Below, piece by piece: positions 1-9,055 of a stretch of 64,000 nucleotides of DNA (within the stretch, counting starts at the first letter, position 1; every line of letters starts with the position of its first letter). Position numbers and translations under genes: made by a program. Below the pieces are notes generated by a model, which saw only the letters and a program-made list of their open reading frames with translations, searched no databases and was not told where the DNA came from. Origin of the DNA: Desulfobacteraceae bacterium (GTDB lineage: Bacteria; Desulfobacterota; Desulfobacteria; Desulfobacterales; Desulfosalsimonadaceae); the NCBI GenBank assembly GCA_011389935.1, contig JAABTJ010000001.1:1-64000 (forward strand), given 5' to 3'.

Positions 1-90
1 ATAGTACTTATCCGTACATGAGATTCTTCAAAGATTGCGCGCAACGCAGATATTGGATTTTTTACGAAGCCGTCAAAATTGTTTCAGTAA
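1..90 (+). repeat. R1 dispersed palindromic repeat, right half (cut by window edge)
   Basis: This stretch matches the right half of the element at 30603-30773. Shared blocks include GAGATTCTTCAAA, GCGCAACGCAGATATTGG and TTTTTACGAAGCCGTCAA. The left half lies outside the window. It sits about 135 nt upstream of the pncB start. Confidence 0.7.
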
Positions 91-226
91 TAAATAATAA
101 TCCGGGACATGTCAATTAATGGGGCTCATGAACCCTTGTTTCATGAAAATCCGGCACAAACAGGAAAACCGGGCGGCATGCGCCTGAAAAATGTCATTGC
201 ACCACCTTGGAAAAACAGGGGGAATC

Positions 227-1561
227 ATGAAACAATGGCGCAAAACCGGGCCGTTATTTACGGACCTGTATGAACTGACGATGGCCCAATGCTATTTTAC
301 GGAAAATATTCGCGATGAAGCTGCGTTTTCCCTGTTTGTCCGGGGGTATCCGAAAAATCGCAGCTATTATGTCTGCGCCGGTCTGGAAGAAGCGCTGGCC
401 GAAATACTGGATTACACCTTTTCGGATGACGATTTGGCCTACCTGGAAAAAACCGGCCTGTTCACAGCCGATTTTCTGGGGTACCTCTCCGGTTTCCGGT
501 TTACCGGCACCATCCGGAGCATGCCCGAAGGCGCATTGTTTTTCGCGGACGAACCGATCATGGAAGTCACCGCCCCCATTATCGAATCCCAGCTGCTTGA
601 GACGTTTTTGATCAACACCATCGGATTTTCAAGCCTTATCGCCACAAAGGCCGCCCGGTGCGTTCATGCGGCTGCGGGAAGGAACATCGTCGACTTTTCC
701 CTTCGCCGGAACCAGGGGGCCGACGCCGGGCTCAAGGTGGCCAGAAGCTCCTATATTGCCGGATTTGGCGCTACCAGCAACGTATTGGCCGGAAAACGCT
801 ACGGAATTCCGGTATCCGGTACCATGGCGCATTCTTTTGTGAGCATCTACGAAAACGAATACGACGCTTTTTCGGCATTTGCAAAAAACTACCCGGATAC
901 AACCGTACTGCTCATCGACACGCACGATACGATCGAAGGGGCCAAAAATGCAGCAAGAATCGGCGTTGAAATGAAAAAAAGGGGGAAGACGCTCGTCGGG
1001 GTCCGACTGGACAGCGGGAACATGGCCGCACTGAGCAGGGACGTGAGAAAAATCCTGGATAATGCCGGGCTGGCGGATGCAAAAATTTTCGCCAGCAGCG
1101 GATTTGATGAATACAAGATCGCCCGGGTTATCGAGCAGAACGCGGCGATCGACGCGTTCGGGGTAGGGACGAAACTGGGCGTCTCCGCCGACGCCCCCTA
1201 CCTTGACATGGTATACAAGCTTGTTCACTTCGGGGCCCGGAATATCACCAAGCAAAGCCCCGGAAAGGAATACCTCGCCGGGGAGAAGCAGGTCTTCCGG
1301 AAGACCGGCGACAACGGCATGTACGCGGGGGATATCATCGGAAGGAAAGAAGAATCCTTTGACAATGCGGTTCCCATGCTCGAAACCATTGTGGAAAAAG
1401 GAAAAATCGTGGCCAAAATGCCCGGCCTCGAAAATATCAGAGAGTATTTTGCCCAATGCTTCGCAAAACTGGACGAGCCGTACAAGGACATTGCCAACCC
1501 TTCGCCGTATCCGGTATCTGTAAGCCGCAGCCTTTTGAAAATGCAAACATCCCATACATAA
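227..1561 (+). CDS. pncB: Nicotinate phosphoribosyltransferase
   Basis: Converts nicotinate and PRPP to nicotinate mononucleotide in the Preiss-Handler NAD salvage route, in the cytosol. The N-terminus (GPLFTDLYELTMAQCYF) and the SGTMAHSF block carrying the expected active-site histidine are hallmarks of the family, as are the LIDTHDT and VRLDSGN blocks. The length of 444 aa fits the compact bacterial form. An upstream in-frame ATG exists at 191, but the ATG at 227 follows AGGGGG at good spacing and starts right before the conserved N-terminus. The next gene follows after about 120 nt in the same direction. No obvious metabolic link to it is visible. Confidence 0.93.
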   Translation: MKQWRKTGPLFTDLYELTMAQCYFTENIRDEAAFSLFVRGYPKNRSYYVCAGLEEALAEILDYTFSDDDLAYLEKTGLFTADFLGYLSGFRFTGTIRSMPEGALFFADEPIMEVTAPIIESQLLETFLINTIGFSSLIATKAARCVHAAAGRNIVDFSLRRNQGADAGLKVARSSYIAGFGATSNVLAGKRYGIPVSGTMAHSFVSIYENEYDAFSAFAKNYPDTTVLLIDTHDTIEGAKNAARIGVEMKKRGKTLVGVRLDSGNMAALSRDVRKILDNAGLADAKIFASSGFDEYKIARVIEQNAAIDAFGVGTKLGVSADAPYLDMVYKLVHFGARNITKQSPGKEYLAGEKQVFRKTGDNGMYAGDIIGRKEESFDNAVPMLETIVEKGKIVAKMPGLENIREYFAQCFAKLDEPYKDIANPSPYPVSVSRSLLKMQTSHT

Positions 1562-1679
1562 CGGCCTGTCACAGCGATACGGGAATGCAAAATAAAAAGG
1601 GTTGCATTTGCCCGACAGACTGGATAAAAAACGGTCAAATGTGAAACGGGTAATTTACAACTGTCTTGGAGGCCCAAGC

Positions 1680-2549
1680 ATGCATTACGAAGGAATGGTC
1701 ATCCGCCCGCCGAGCGAGGCCAACAGTATTCTGCTCCAGGTAACCGTGGGCTGCTCCCACAACAAGTGCACGTTCTGCGGCACCTATAAAGGAGAGCGAT
1801 TCAAGATCAAGCCGGATGAGCGGATCATGAGCGATATCGCCTATGCGGCGAAGCACTTTACCTTTGCCAGGCGGCTTTTCATTTGCGACGGGGATGCCCT
1901 TATCATCCCCCAGAAACGCCTGGTTACCATTCTGGAGGAAATCAACCGGCAGCTTCCGTGGCTCAAACGCATCAGCGTCTATGCCAATACCAAGGGGATT
2001 AAAATGAAAAGCGCTGCGGAGCTCGAGCAGCTCCGGGAGCTGGGGTTGACGCTGGCCTACATGGGGCTTGAAACCGGCGATGATGAAACGCTGAAGAACA
2101 TCAAAAAAGGCGCTTCGGCCGCGCATATGATCGAAATGGGCAAAAAAATCCGGTCCGCGGGCATCCAGCTATCCATTACCGTTCTTCTTGGCGTTGCCGG
2201 TCGGCAGCGGTCCGCCGTTCATGCAAAAGAAACCGGCCGCGTGCTCTCCGCCATCGATCCCGAATATGTGGGCGCACTTTCCCTGATGCTGATTCCCGGT
2301 ACGGAACTCCACGATGACTGGGAAGCCGGCCGCTTCGAAATGATCGGATCAACGGAGATGCTGCGCGAACTCCGGATAATGATCGAACACACCCATATGA
2401 CAAACGGCCTGTTCCATGCCAACCATGCATCCAATTATCTGCCCGTACGGGCAAAGATGCCGGAGGACAAGGAAAAAACATTGCGGCGCATCGACGAAGC
2501 GCTTTCCGGAAAGATACAGTTGAAGCCGGAATTTTTACGGGCGCTGTAA
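1680..2549 (+). CDS. Radical SAM protein with CX4CX2C cluster motif
   Basis: A radical SAM Fe-S protein of about 289 aa. The cluster motif near residue 25 reads GCSHNKCTFCGTYKG. The first two cysteines are separated by four residues, unlike the canonical CX3CX2C. The downstream blocks FICDGDAL, LAYMGLETGDDETLK and ITVLLGVAG fit a radical SAM barrel. I recall similar N-terminal motifs in uncharacterised COG1032-type Fe-S oxidoreductases. No substrate can be assigned. The ATG at 1680 follows GGAGG (1668-1672), so it is preferred over an upstream in-frame ATG at 1602. Confidence 0.85.
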   Translation: MHYEGMVIRPPSEANSILLQVTVGCSHNKCTFCGTYKGERFKIKPDERIMSDIAYAAKHFTFARRLFICDGDALIIPQKRLVTILEEINRQLPWLKRISVYANTKGIKMKSAAELEQLRELGLTLAYMGLETGDDETLKNIKKGASAAHMIEMGKKIRSAGIQLSITVLLGVAGRQRSAVHAKETGRVLSAIDPEYVGALSLMLIPGTELHDDWEAGRFEMIGSTEMLRELRIMIEHTHMTNGLFHANHASNYLPVRAKMPEDKEKTLRRIDEALSGKIQLKPEFLRAL

Positions 2550-2662
2550 CGCCGCAGCCGGATACTGCCGGATGAAAGAATAACGGGGCAGCCATCATAG
2601 AAGGCAAAACCGCCCTGCGTCCTGTAAACGATCCTGTACGACGCCTAAAATAAGGAGAACCG

Positions 2663-4690
2663 ATGAAAACCGACATGCCTGCGGAAAACATTTCCGACAT
2701 TGAAACCCTTGCCGTCAACACCCTCCGAACCCTTTCCATCGACGCCATTGAAAAAGCCAATTCCGGACATCCCGGCGCCCCCATGGGGATGGCCCCGGCA
2801 GCGTACGCGCTCTGGACCCGGTTTCTGAAGCACAACCCCAAAAACCATCACTGGATCGACCGGGACCGCTTCGTCCTTTCCGCCGGCCATGCCTCCATGA
2901 TGCTTTACGGGCTGCTGTATCTCACCGGCTATCCTTTGACCATAGAAGACCTGAAACAGTTCCGGCAATGGGGCAGCCTGACGCCGGGGCACCCGGAATA
3001 CAAGCACACACCCGGCGTTGAAACCACCACCGGTCCCCTTGGCCAAGGCATTGCAACCGCCGTGGGCATGGCCATGGCCGAACGACAGATGGCCGCACTC
3101 TTTAACCGAACCGGACATGACATCATCGATCATTATACCTATGTCATGTGCGGCGACGGCGACCTGATGGAAGGCATTTCTTCGGAAGCCGCATCCCTTG
3201 CCGGCCACCTGGGGCTTTCCAAACTGATCTGCCTTTACGACGACAACGGGATCTCCATCGAGGGGAGCACGGACATCACGTTCACCGAGAATGTGGCCCG
3301 GCGCTTCGAAGCCCAGAACTGGCATGTGCTGGCGGTTTCCGATGGAAACGATCTGAACGCCATATCCGATGCCATTGCCGCGGCAAAAGCAGAAACCGGA
3401 AAACCTTCTCTGATCGTCATCCGCACCCATATCGCCTACGGCAGCCCCAACAAGCAGGGAAAAGCCGACGCCCACGGCGCCCCCCTGGGAGAAGAAGAGG
3501 TCCGGCTGACCAAGGCCTCTTACGGCTGCCCGCCCGATGAACGCTTCTGCGTCCCCGGGGCTGTTTCGGAACATTTTCAGTCGGTGGCAAAAAACGGGGA
3601 GAAAAACGAAAAAAGCTGGAATGACCGAATGGATGCATACAAAAAAGCGCATCCGGAGTTGGCGGAAACGCTGCTGGCGCGGATTGAAAAAAAACCGCCG
3701 AAAGGCTGGGACGCGGAACTGCCTGATTTCAAGCCCGAAGACAGCCCCATGGCCACCCGCAAGGCCTCCGGCATCGTGCTGAACGCACTGGCCAAAAAGC
3801 GGCCCGACATGATCGGTGGCTCCGCCGACCTCGCCCCGTCGAACAACACGATCATCAAGGAATCTTTCGATTTCCAGAAAGATCGGCCCGAGGGTCGGAA
3901 CATCCGTTTCGGGGTGCGGGAGCATGCCATGGGCGCCATTGTCAACGGCTTTTGCGTCCACGGAGGGTTTACCCCATTCTGCGGCACCTTCCTGGTATTT
4001 GCAGACTACATGCGGCCGGCCGTCCGGCTCTCCGCGCTGATGGGCGTCCCGGCGATCTACGTGTTCACCCACGACAGCCTCGCTGTCGGAGAAGACGGCC
4101 CAACCCACCAGCCGGTGGAGCACCTTGCATCGCTTCGCGCCATTCCGAACCTCCTGGTGATCCGGCCGGCCGATGCTACCGAAACGACAGAGGCCTGGAA
4201 AATCGCCGTATCTTCTGAAAACCGCCCCACGGCCCTGCTTTTTTCCCGGCAGGGCCTGCCGGTTCTCGACCGGGGGTCCCTTGCGCCGGCAGGCGGCGTC
4301 CAAAAGGGGGCGTACGTGCTCTCCGATGCCAAGGGCAAGCCGGATATCATCCTTTTGGCCTCCGGCGCCGAAGTCCACATCGCCCTTGAGGCGCAGAAAA
4401 CGCTGGCGGACAGGGGGATTGCCGCACGCGTCGTGAGCATGCCCTCCTGGGAGCTTTTCGAGGAAATGGACGATGCGTACAAAAAGTCCGTGCTTCCGCC
4501 GGATGTACCCGCCCGGTTGTCCATTGAAGCGGGGATCACCATGGGATGGGAGCGCTACGTGGGTATCACCGGCGGCATGATCGGCGTCAATCGGTTCGGC
4601 GCATCCGCCCCGGGTGGCACGGTTATGAAAAAATACGGATTCACGGCGGAAAATGCCGTTGAAAAGGCCATCGCAATTCTCGGCCGGTAA
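2663..4690 (+). CDS. tkt: Transketolase
   Basis: Transfers two-carbon units between sugar phosphates in the non-oxidative pentose phosphate pathway, using thiamine diphosphate. The 675-aa length is normal. Visible features are the N-terminal [12 protein letters not shown] block, the thiamine-diphosphate motif starting at [13 protein letters not shown] and ending at the DNG of [10 protein letters not shown], the pyrimidine-domain stretch [14 protein letters not shown], and the phosphate-binding region [21 protein letters not shown] lies just before the ATG. An R2 palindrome begins about 20 nt after the stop codon. Confidence 0.96.
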   Translation: MKTDMPAENISDIETLAVNTLRTLSIDAIEKANSGHPGAPMGMAPAAYALWTRFLKHNPKNHHWIDRDRFVLSAGHASMMLYGLLYLTGYPLTIEDLKQFRQWGSLTPGHPEYKHTPGVETTTGPLGQGIATAVGMAMAERQMAALFNRTGHDIIDHYTYVMCGDGDLMEGISSEAASLAGHLGLSKLICLYDDNGISIEGSTDITFTENVARRFEAQNWHVLAVSDGNDLNAISDAIAAAKAETGKPSLIVIRTHIAYGSPNKQGKADAHGAPLGEEEVRLTKASYGCPPDERFCVPGAVSEHFQSVAKNGEKNEKSWNDRMDAYKKAHPELAETLLARIEKKPPKGWDAELPDFKPEDSPMATRKASGIVLNALAKKRPDMIGGSADLAPSNNTIIKESFDFQKDRPEGRNIRFGVREHAMGAIVNGFCVHGGFTPFCGTFLVFADYMRPAVRLSALMGVPAIYVFTHDSLAVGEDGPTHQPVEHLASLRAIPNLLVIRPADATETTEAWKIAVSSENRPTALLFSRQGLPVLDRGSLAPAGGVQKGAYVLSDAKGKPDIILLASGAEVHIALEAQKTLADRGIAARVVSMPSWELFEEMDDAYKKSVLPPDVPARLSIEAGITMGWERYVGITGGMIGVNRFGASAPGGTVMKKYGFTAENAVEKAIAILGR

Positions 4691-4709
4691 GGTTACCTGC
4701 AGGCGCTAA

Positions 4710-4903
4710 GGTCACATGCAGCGACGGCGGCCGGTGACTCCCCTTGGCAACTGTGAGGGCCCGGGATATCTCTATGGCTTGTTGCGCAGCATCCTGCAAT
4801 CAAAAACAATGCAGGATGCTTTGCTCCTCTTCGCCAAGAGATACACCAGACCCTCCCAATGTTGCCGTCGGGCAGCACCGTCCTGCCGCCCTTGCATGTG
4901 GCC
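4710..4903. repeat. R2 palindromic element, copy A (about 194 nt)
   Basis: An almost end-to-end imperfect inverted repeat. The outer arms pair CACATGCA (4713-4720) with TGCATGTG (4893-4900). The core pairs GGCAACTGTGAGGG with CCCTCCCAATGTTGCC. The apex pairs GCATCCTGCA with TGCAGGATGC around a short A-rich loop. The core is shared with the copies at 53026-53216 and 53468-53670. It starts about 20 nt after the transketolase stop codon. Confidence 0.8.
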
Positions 4904-4963
4904 ATTTTACTCATTTTCGCATTTTGTACAGACACGATACATATTCCCACAGGATGTGAACCC

Positions 4964-4992
4964 GTAGGGGCACCCCTTGCGGGTGCCCCTAC
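4964..4992. repeat. REP-like perfect hairpin
   Basis: A perfect 12-bp inverted repeat, GTAGGGGCACCC paired with GGGTGCCCCTAC, around a 5-nt CTTGC loop. Hairpins of the form GTAGGGGC...GCCCCTAC are commonly dispersed in bacterial intergenic DNA. There is no T-run after it, so it is not a typical intrinsic terminator. Confidence 0.75.
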
Positions 4993-5016
4993 GAAGTCCT
5001 CCTGATCATCATGTCT

Positions 5017-5041
5017 ACAAGCTATCTCAAAAAATCTTTTG
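5017..5041. repeat. R3 half-site (CATCTCAAAA-type repeat)
   Basis: The stretch CTACAAGCTATCTCAAAAAA matches one arm of the perfect hairpin at 32661-32704 almost exactly. The partner arm is missing here, so this looks like a decayed or solo arm. Confidence 0.45.
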
Positions 5042-5088
5042 CCCCAATATCTTCCTTGGCGGTGAAATTTAAATGGGCGTACCCCCCT

Positions 5089-5150
5089 TTTTTTCATTGC
5101 TTTTCTCTGTGAATCTCTGTGTCTCCTCTGCGCCCTCTGTGGTAAAAACC
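5089..5150 (-). repeat. CACAGAG-rich dispersed repeat
   Basis: Read on the minus strand, this contains ACCACAGAGGGCGCAGAGG followed by ACACAGAG and TTCACAGAGAAAAG. This matches a well-known low-complexity element that recurs between genes in many bacterial genomes. It does not encode a plausible protein. Around it (5151-5267) I see nothing else recognisable. Confidence 0.5.
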
Positions 5151-5267
5151 ACCCTCCCGGCATTTTCTACCCCACCCGCTATACATAAAAAACACTCCCG
5201 CCGCCCACACCGTCCGGTGCCCATACCCCTTCCATCACTACAAAGATTTGTATACGCCGGGCATCGT

Positions 5268-6605
5268 TCAAGCCGCCGATGCCCGCTGTTTTAACCGGTT
5301 GATCAGGGGGCGGTCGTATTCGGGCATGCACGGCATCAGCGAATTATTGGTAAACAGGGGCTCTGCGGCAAGGTCATACCGGGAAGCCCGGCACGCCGCC
5401 GCCCACATGCGGGTGCGGGGAATCGGGGTATAGTAGGCCAACACCGGCCGGATGCCGCATTTTTTGACCGTATCGATGGAGGCCTCCACCGATGAAAGGT
5501 CCTGTCCGGGAAGCCCCACCAGCAGATACGCCCCGATTCGCTTTTCATCAACCCCCGCTTCCAGAAGCAGCCGGGCCGCGCGGACGAACTCCTCGTGGCG
5601 GACCTTGTCATCGAGCTCCCGGTTCTTGCCATCTGCGGTTTCCAGCCCCAGACGGAGGGTTGCAAACCCCGCCTTCACCATCAAATCTGCGATTTTTGAC
5701 GTTATGGGGCGCACATGGAGGGCATTGGGGGTATGAAACGACAAATCCTTTTTCATGGCGGCGATTCTCTCTAAAAGCGGTATGGCATGGTCTTCGGCGT
5801 CCGCCAGCAGGGCGTCGTCATAAAAGGCGAAATTGCGGACGCCAAAGCGATCATGCCAATAGGCGATCTCCGCGGCCGCGTTTTCCGGCAGGCAGCGCAT
5901 CCGCCTTGGCTGAAGAACATGGGATGCGCAATAGGCACAGCGGTTCGGGCACCCCCGGGCGGTAAGGAGGGGGACGTAGGGAATTTCGGATTGCAGGTCA
6001 AAGGCGGGATACGGAAACGCATCTATGTCGGCGGGGTCGAAGTCCGGCCGGCACGAAAAACCGGCGTATTTTTCAATGGCCCTGAAAATCGTTGCTTCCG
6101 CAGGGCCCGGGAGCACCTCGTCGGCGCCGGTATGCGCCAGGGCATGCTCCGGCAGCAGCGTTGCATAGATCCCGCCCAGCAATACCGGCGCATCCGGGTA
6201 AAGTCGTTTTACTGCGGCGATGGTTTCCGCCACACCCGTATACCAGTACGTCATGAGCGATGTAACCAATACCAGGTCGGGCCTCCCCGCGGAAGCCAAA
6301 TCCGCCGCCAGCCACCGGGGATCGATGCCGTAGCGGGAAAACCTTGCCGGCACATCCGCCAGGGGTTTTGGCGCCGGTATGGGCGTTTTCCGGTATGGAC
6401 CCCGGCCGTCTGCAGAATATCCCGGATGATCGGCCTTCGGGTGAAACCGGTCGAGACAGTCCACATAAGAAACGCGCACCCCATGCGTACGCAAAACAGC
6501 GGCGAGGGAGAGCAGACCCAGCGGCTTGGCCCAGAAATCATAGGCGGCAAAATCGTGGATCCACGGGTTGATACAGATAATATGGGGGGAATCGACCGTC
6601 ATCAT
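5268..6605 (-). CDS. B12-binding-domain radical SAM protein
   Basis: A 445-aa protein. The N-terminal third looks like a cobalamin-binding Rossmann domain, with the pattern PLGLLSLAAVLRTHGVRVSYVDC and then PVLLGGIYATLLPEHAL. The radical SAM domain has a canonical CX3CX2C motif in TARGCPNRCAYCAS, followed by FAFYDDALL and LRLGLETADGKNRELDDK. Family members methylate or rearrange unactivated carbons, but the substrate here is unknown. It starts 11 nt after the siroheme decarboxylase stop and is probably in one operon with it and mtnA. It does not resemble AhbC or AhbD, so a direct haem role is not supported. Confidence 0.85.
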   Translation of the reverse strand: MMTVDSPHIICINPWIHDFAAYDFWAKPLGLLSLAAVLRTHGVRVSYVDCLDRFHPKADHPGYSADGRGPYRKTPIPAPKPLADVPARFSRYGIDPRWLAADLASAGRPDLVLVTSLMTYWYTGVAETIAAVKRLYPDAPVLLGGIYATLLPEHALAHTGADEVLPGPAEATIFRAIEKYAGFSCRPDFDPADIDAFPYPAFDLQSEIPYVPLLTARGCPNRCAYCASHVLQPRRMRCLPENAAAEIAYWHDRFGVRNFAFYDDALLADAEDHAIPLLERIAAMKKDLSFHTPNALHVRPITSKIADLMVKAGFATLRLGLETADGKNRELDDKVRHEEFVRAARLLLEAGVDEKRIGAYLLVGLPGQDLSSVEASIDTVKKCGIRPVLAYYTPIPRTRMWAAACRASRYDLAAEPLFTNNSLMPCMPEYDRPLINRLKQRASAA

Positions 6606-6616
6606 TGAGATGGGTT

Positions 6617-7096
6617 CTACTCAAACTCGTCCTCAAAGTACACCATAGAGGTCTTTTTGAGCTCTTTTTCGGAAAACAGCATGGTGTAATGCTGCACGCC
6701 TTCTTTTTGGACCAGCGCTTCGGCAATATCATGACAGGAATCCCTGTCGTGGGCATGGATCATGGTATACAGGTTGTAGGGCCATTTCTCATCCGGATTG
6801 CGGCGGTAACAGTGAGAGATGGCCTCGTGCTCGGCCATTTCCCGCCCCACCTCGTGGATGCGGTCTTCATCCACCTGCCAGGCCACCATGACATTTGCGG
6901 TGAATCCTGATTTTTGATGCCGGAGGGTGGCCCCGTAGCGGCGGATCAACCCTTTTTCGGCCAGGGAGCGCAGAACCGACAGGACGATTTGCTCCTCCTC
7001 TCCGATCATTTCCCCGATATCCCTGTAGGGGCGCCGGATGACGGGAATATCCCCCTGGATAACCGAAATCACTTTTTTCTCAAGATCCGTCAACAT
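6617..7096 (-). CDS. ahbB: Siroheme decarboxylase (AhbA/AhbB family, Lrp/AsnC fold)
   Basis: A 159-aa protein with an N-terminal winged-helix region (LEKKVISVIQGDIPVIRRPYRDIGEMIG) and an AsnC-like C-terminal domain. The block IRRYGATLRHQKSGFTANVM and the later RRNPDEKWPYNLYTMIH are typical of siroheme decarboxylases. These remove the acetate side-chain carboxyls of siroheme to give didecarboxysiroheme in the alternative haem (and haem d1) pathway. The family usually works as an AhbA-AhbB pair, but only one member is present in this window. The A/B choice is tentative. It lies 32 nt downstream of mtnA in the same direction. Confidence 0.8.
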   Translation of the reverse strand: MLTDLEKKVISVIQGDIPVIRRPYRDIGEMIGEEEQIVLSVLRSLAEKGLIRRYGATLRHQKSGFTANVMVAWQVDEDRIHEVGREMAEHEAISHCYRRNPDEKWPYNLYTMIHAHDRDSCHDIAEALVQKEGVQHYTMLFSEKELKKTSMVYFEDEFE

Positions 7097-7128
7097 GATG
7101 CCTGTTTACTCTTCCCGTTTCCAAAAAG

Positions 7129-8226
7129 TCAAGATTTTTCCGCAAGAATGCGCCGGATGGCGGCTTCCTCGGCCGGACATACGCCGCGCTCCGTGATAAA
7201 ACCGGTTACCAGGCGAGCCGGGGTGACGTCAAACGCGTAATTGGCGGCAGGCGAGTCCTTCGGAACCAACAGGTTTCCGTCTGTTTTTTCAACGCCGGGC
7301 ATGTAGCGGACTTCGTCGGGATCGCGGAGTTCAATGGGAATGTCGGCAACGCCGTCTCGGATCTGCCGGTCAAAGGTCGAAGAGGGGAGCGCCACGTAAA
7401 ACGGCACATCGTTGTCACGGGCCGCAAGGGCTTTCAAATACGTGCCGATCTTGTTGGCCACATCCCCGGTCAGGGTGGACCGGTCGGATCCCACGATAAC
7501 GATGTCGACCATGCCATGCTGCATGAGGTGGCCGCCGGTATTGTCCACAATCACGGTGTGGGGGACATTTTCCATGCCGAGCTCCCAGGCGGTCAGACGC
7601 GACCCCTGGTGTAAAGGGCGGGTTTCATCCACCCAGACATGGATATCAATGCCTTTTTGATGGGCCGCATAAATCGGCGCCGTCGCCGTTCCGAGTTCAA
7701 TACAGGCCAGCCGTCCCGCGTTGCAGTGGGTCAGAATATTGACCGGGCCTCCCCCTTTCTTACTGGAAATCTCCCGGAGGAGCGCAAGTCCGTGCCGGCC
7801 GATATTTCGCGAATTCTCCGCCTCCTCCTCGGCAATGGCCGCGGCCTCGCTCCTGGCGGCGTCCACACGCCCCCCGGCCGTCTTTTCTTCAAGAATCACG
7901 GCAAGGGTACGGTCCACAGCCCATGCCAGGTTGACGGCCGTGGGCCTTGCCGCCTTGATGCGAAGGGCTTCCCGCGCGAGATAGTCGTCGGACGGAAAGT
8001 CTTCCGGGGCGTTTCTGGCCGCGATGTACAGGCCGTAGGCCCCGGTCACGCCGATAAGCGGCGCACCGCGAACCATTAATTCGTAAATAGCCGATACCAC
8101 TTCATCCACACTTTCAAGATCAACAACAGCCAATTCACCCGGCAGTTTTCGCTGATCGATGATCTGGACGACCGCTTCATCCGGTTTCATCCATATGGGT
8201 CGAGAAGGGACTTCTCTTTCCGGCAT
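7129..8226 (-). CDS. mtnA: S-methyl-5-thioribose-1-phosphate isomerase
   Basis: Isomerises methylthioribose-1-phosphate to methylthioribulose-1-phosphate in methionine salvage. It belongs to the eIF2B-alpha-like family. The 365-aa length is standard. Motifs seen are MVRGAPLIGVTGAYG near the N-terminus, NILTHCNAGRLA with the active-site cysteine, and NKIGTY with the preceding IVGSDRSTLTGD containing the catalytic aspartate. GGGAGA precedes the ATG. Some family members act on 5-deoxyribose-1-phosphate or on ribose-1,5-bisphosphate, but the close motif match favours MtnA. Confidence 0.93.
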   Translation of the reverse strand: MPEREVPSRPIWMKPDEAVVQIIDQRKLPGELAVVDLESVDEVVSAIYELMVRGAPLIGVTGAYGLYIAARNAPEDFPSDDYLAREALRIKAARPTAVNLAWAVDRTLAVILEEKTAGGRVDAARSEAAAIAEEEAENSRNIGRHGLALLREISSKKGGGPVNILTHCNAGRLACIELGTATAPIYAAHQKGIDIHVWVDETRPLHQGSRLTAWELGMENVPHTVIVDNTGGHLMQHGMVDIVIVGSDRSTLTGDVANKIGTYLKALAARDNDVPFYVALPSSTFDRQIRDGVADIPIELRDPDEVRYMPGVEKTDGNLLVPKDSPAANYAFDVTPARLVTGFITERGVCPAEEAAIRRILAEKS

Positions 8227-8388
8227 CGGTTTCTCCCTGGTCAGTTAATTTGCGATGAGATTCATTTATGCCACCAAACCGGCACCGTGTCAACATACCG
8301 GGGCATCCGGAAAACACCCTCCTTGATTTCATGGGTAAAATCGGTTAGTCAAATCCATATTACGTATTCATGTAAAAAGGAAAATCCA

Positions 8389-9015
8389 TTGACACGATAT
8401 CTTTTTATGCTTTGTCTTTCAGTGATTTTTCTTGCCGGTTTGGGAAGGGAAACTTTCGGGGAGCAGCCATCCCCCCCGCTCCCGGACACTGCCGAAGCCC
8501 ATCCGTATATCGTGGTGGCGCAGGAGGATTTTTCCGCAGGCTACGGTCGGACCCGGAAGGACTTGTGCATTGCATCGGAGGCGGAAAGTTTTACTGCTAG
8601 GGCCCACACCGCCATCCGGGCGGCCGTCGACCTGCAGCAAAAAACAGGGGCGGATTATGTCCAGGTCGCCATAACGCCCATTGCCGACATCGGATGCGAT
8701 GACTATTTTACCGCCATAGCGGAGTATTCACCGGACGGCGGCGGCGTGACCGGGGAAACAAAGCACCAATACTGGCAGATAAAAGCTACCGATATTGTTC
8801 TGGATATCGAGGAACGACTCGTACTGAAGGCGTGGCAGGAGGCCAAGCCCGATTTTGAAGCCGGCGGGGAAGTGGATATAGAACGCATGAAGCGGCACCT
8901 TGCCAGGCAATTGAACCTTTCCCCCGACGAAGTGGAAGAATACTGGCTCAAAAGCGTTGAAATGGGAATGACCCTGCGGCAGTACCGGGTGCAAGAAGAT
9001 ACCCGAAGGCCATGA
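8389..9015 (+). CDS. Secreted protein of unknown function
   Basis: About 208 aa. The N-terminus, TRYLFMLCLSVIFLAGLGRETFGEQ, looks like a signal peptide, so export is likely. The mature part has a mixed alpha/beta stretch (SFTARAHTAIRAAVDLQQ, then KTGADYVQVAITPIADIGC) and a helical C-terminus. It may belong to a family like DUF4875, but I am not sure of this. The reading frame is open from an ATG at 8287. I prefer the TTG at 8389 because AAAAGGAAAA lies just upstream and it places the signal peptide at the very start. It ends 40 nt before hisHF. Confidence 0.6.
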   Translation: MTRYLFMLCLSVIFLAGLGRETFGEQPSPPLPDTAEAHPYIVVAQEDFSAGYGRTRKDLCIASEAESFTARAHTAIRAAVDLQQKTGADYVQVAITPIADIGCDDYFTAIAEYSPDGGGVTGETKHQYWQIKATDIVLDIEERLVLKAWQEAKPDFEAGGEVDIERMKRHLARQLNLSPDEVEEYWLKSVEMGMTLRQYRVQEDTRRP

Positions 9016-9055
9016 CCGGTGAAAATTTTTTTTCATTTATGAGGATCGCAAAGGA

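Noticed and set aside
629-1555. Minus-strand open frame of 308 codons over pncB
   Set aside because: Antisense shadow of a real gene, with low-complexity composition and no family signature.
2645-4378. Long minus-strand open frame (577 codons) over transketolase
   Set aside because: It lies fully antisense to a gene with clear family motifs and has no recognisable domains. Long antisense frames are expected in GC-rich coding DNA.
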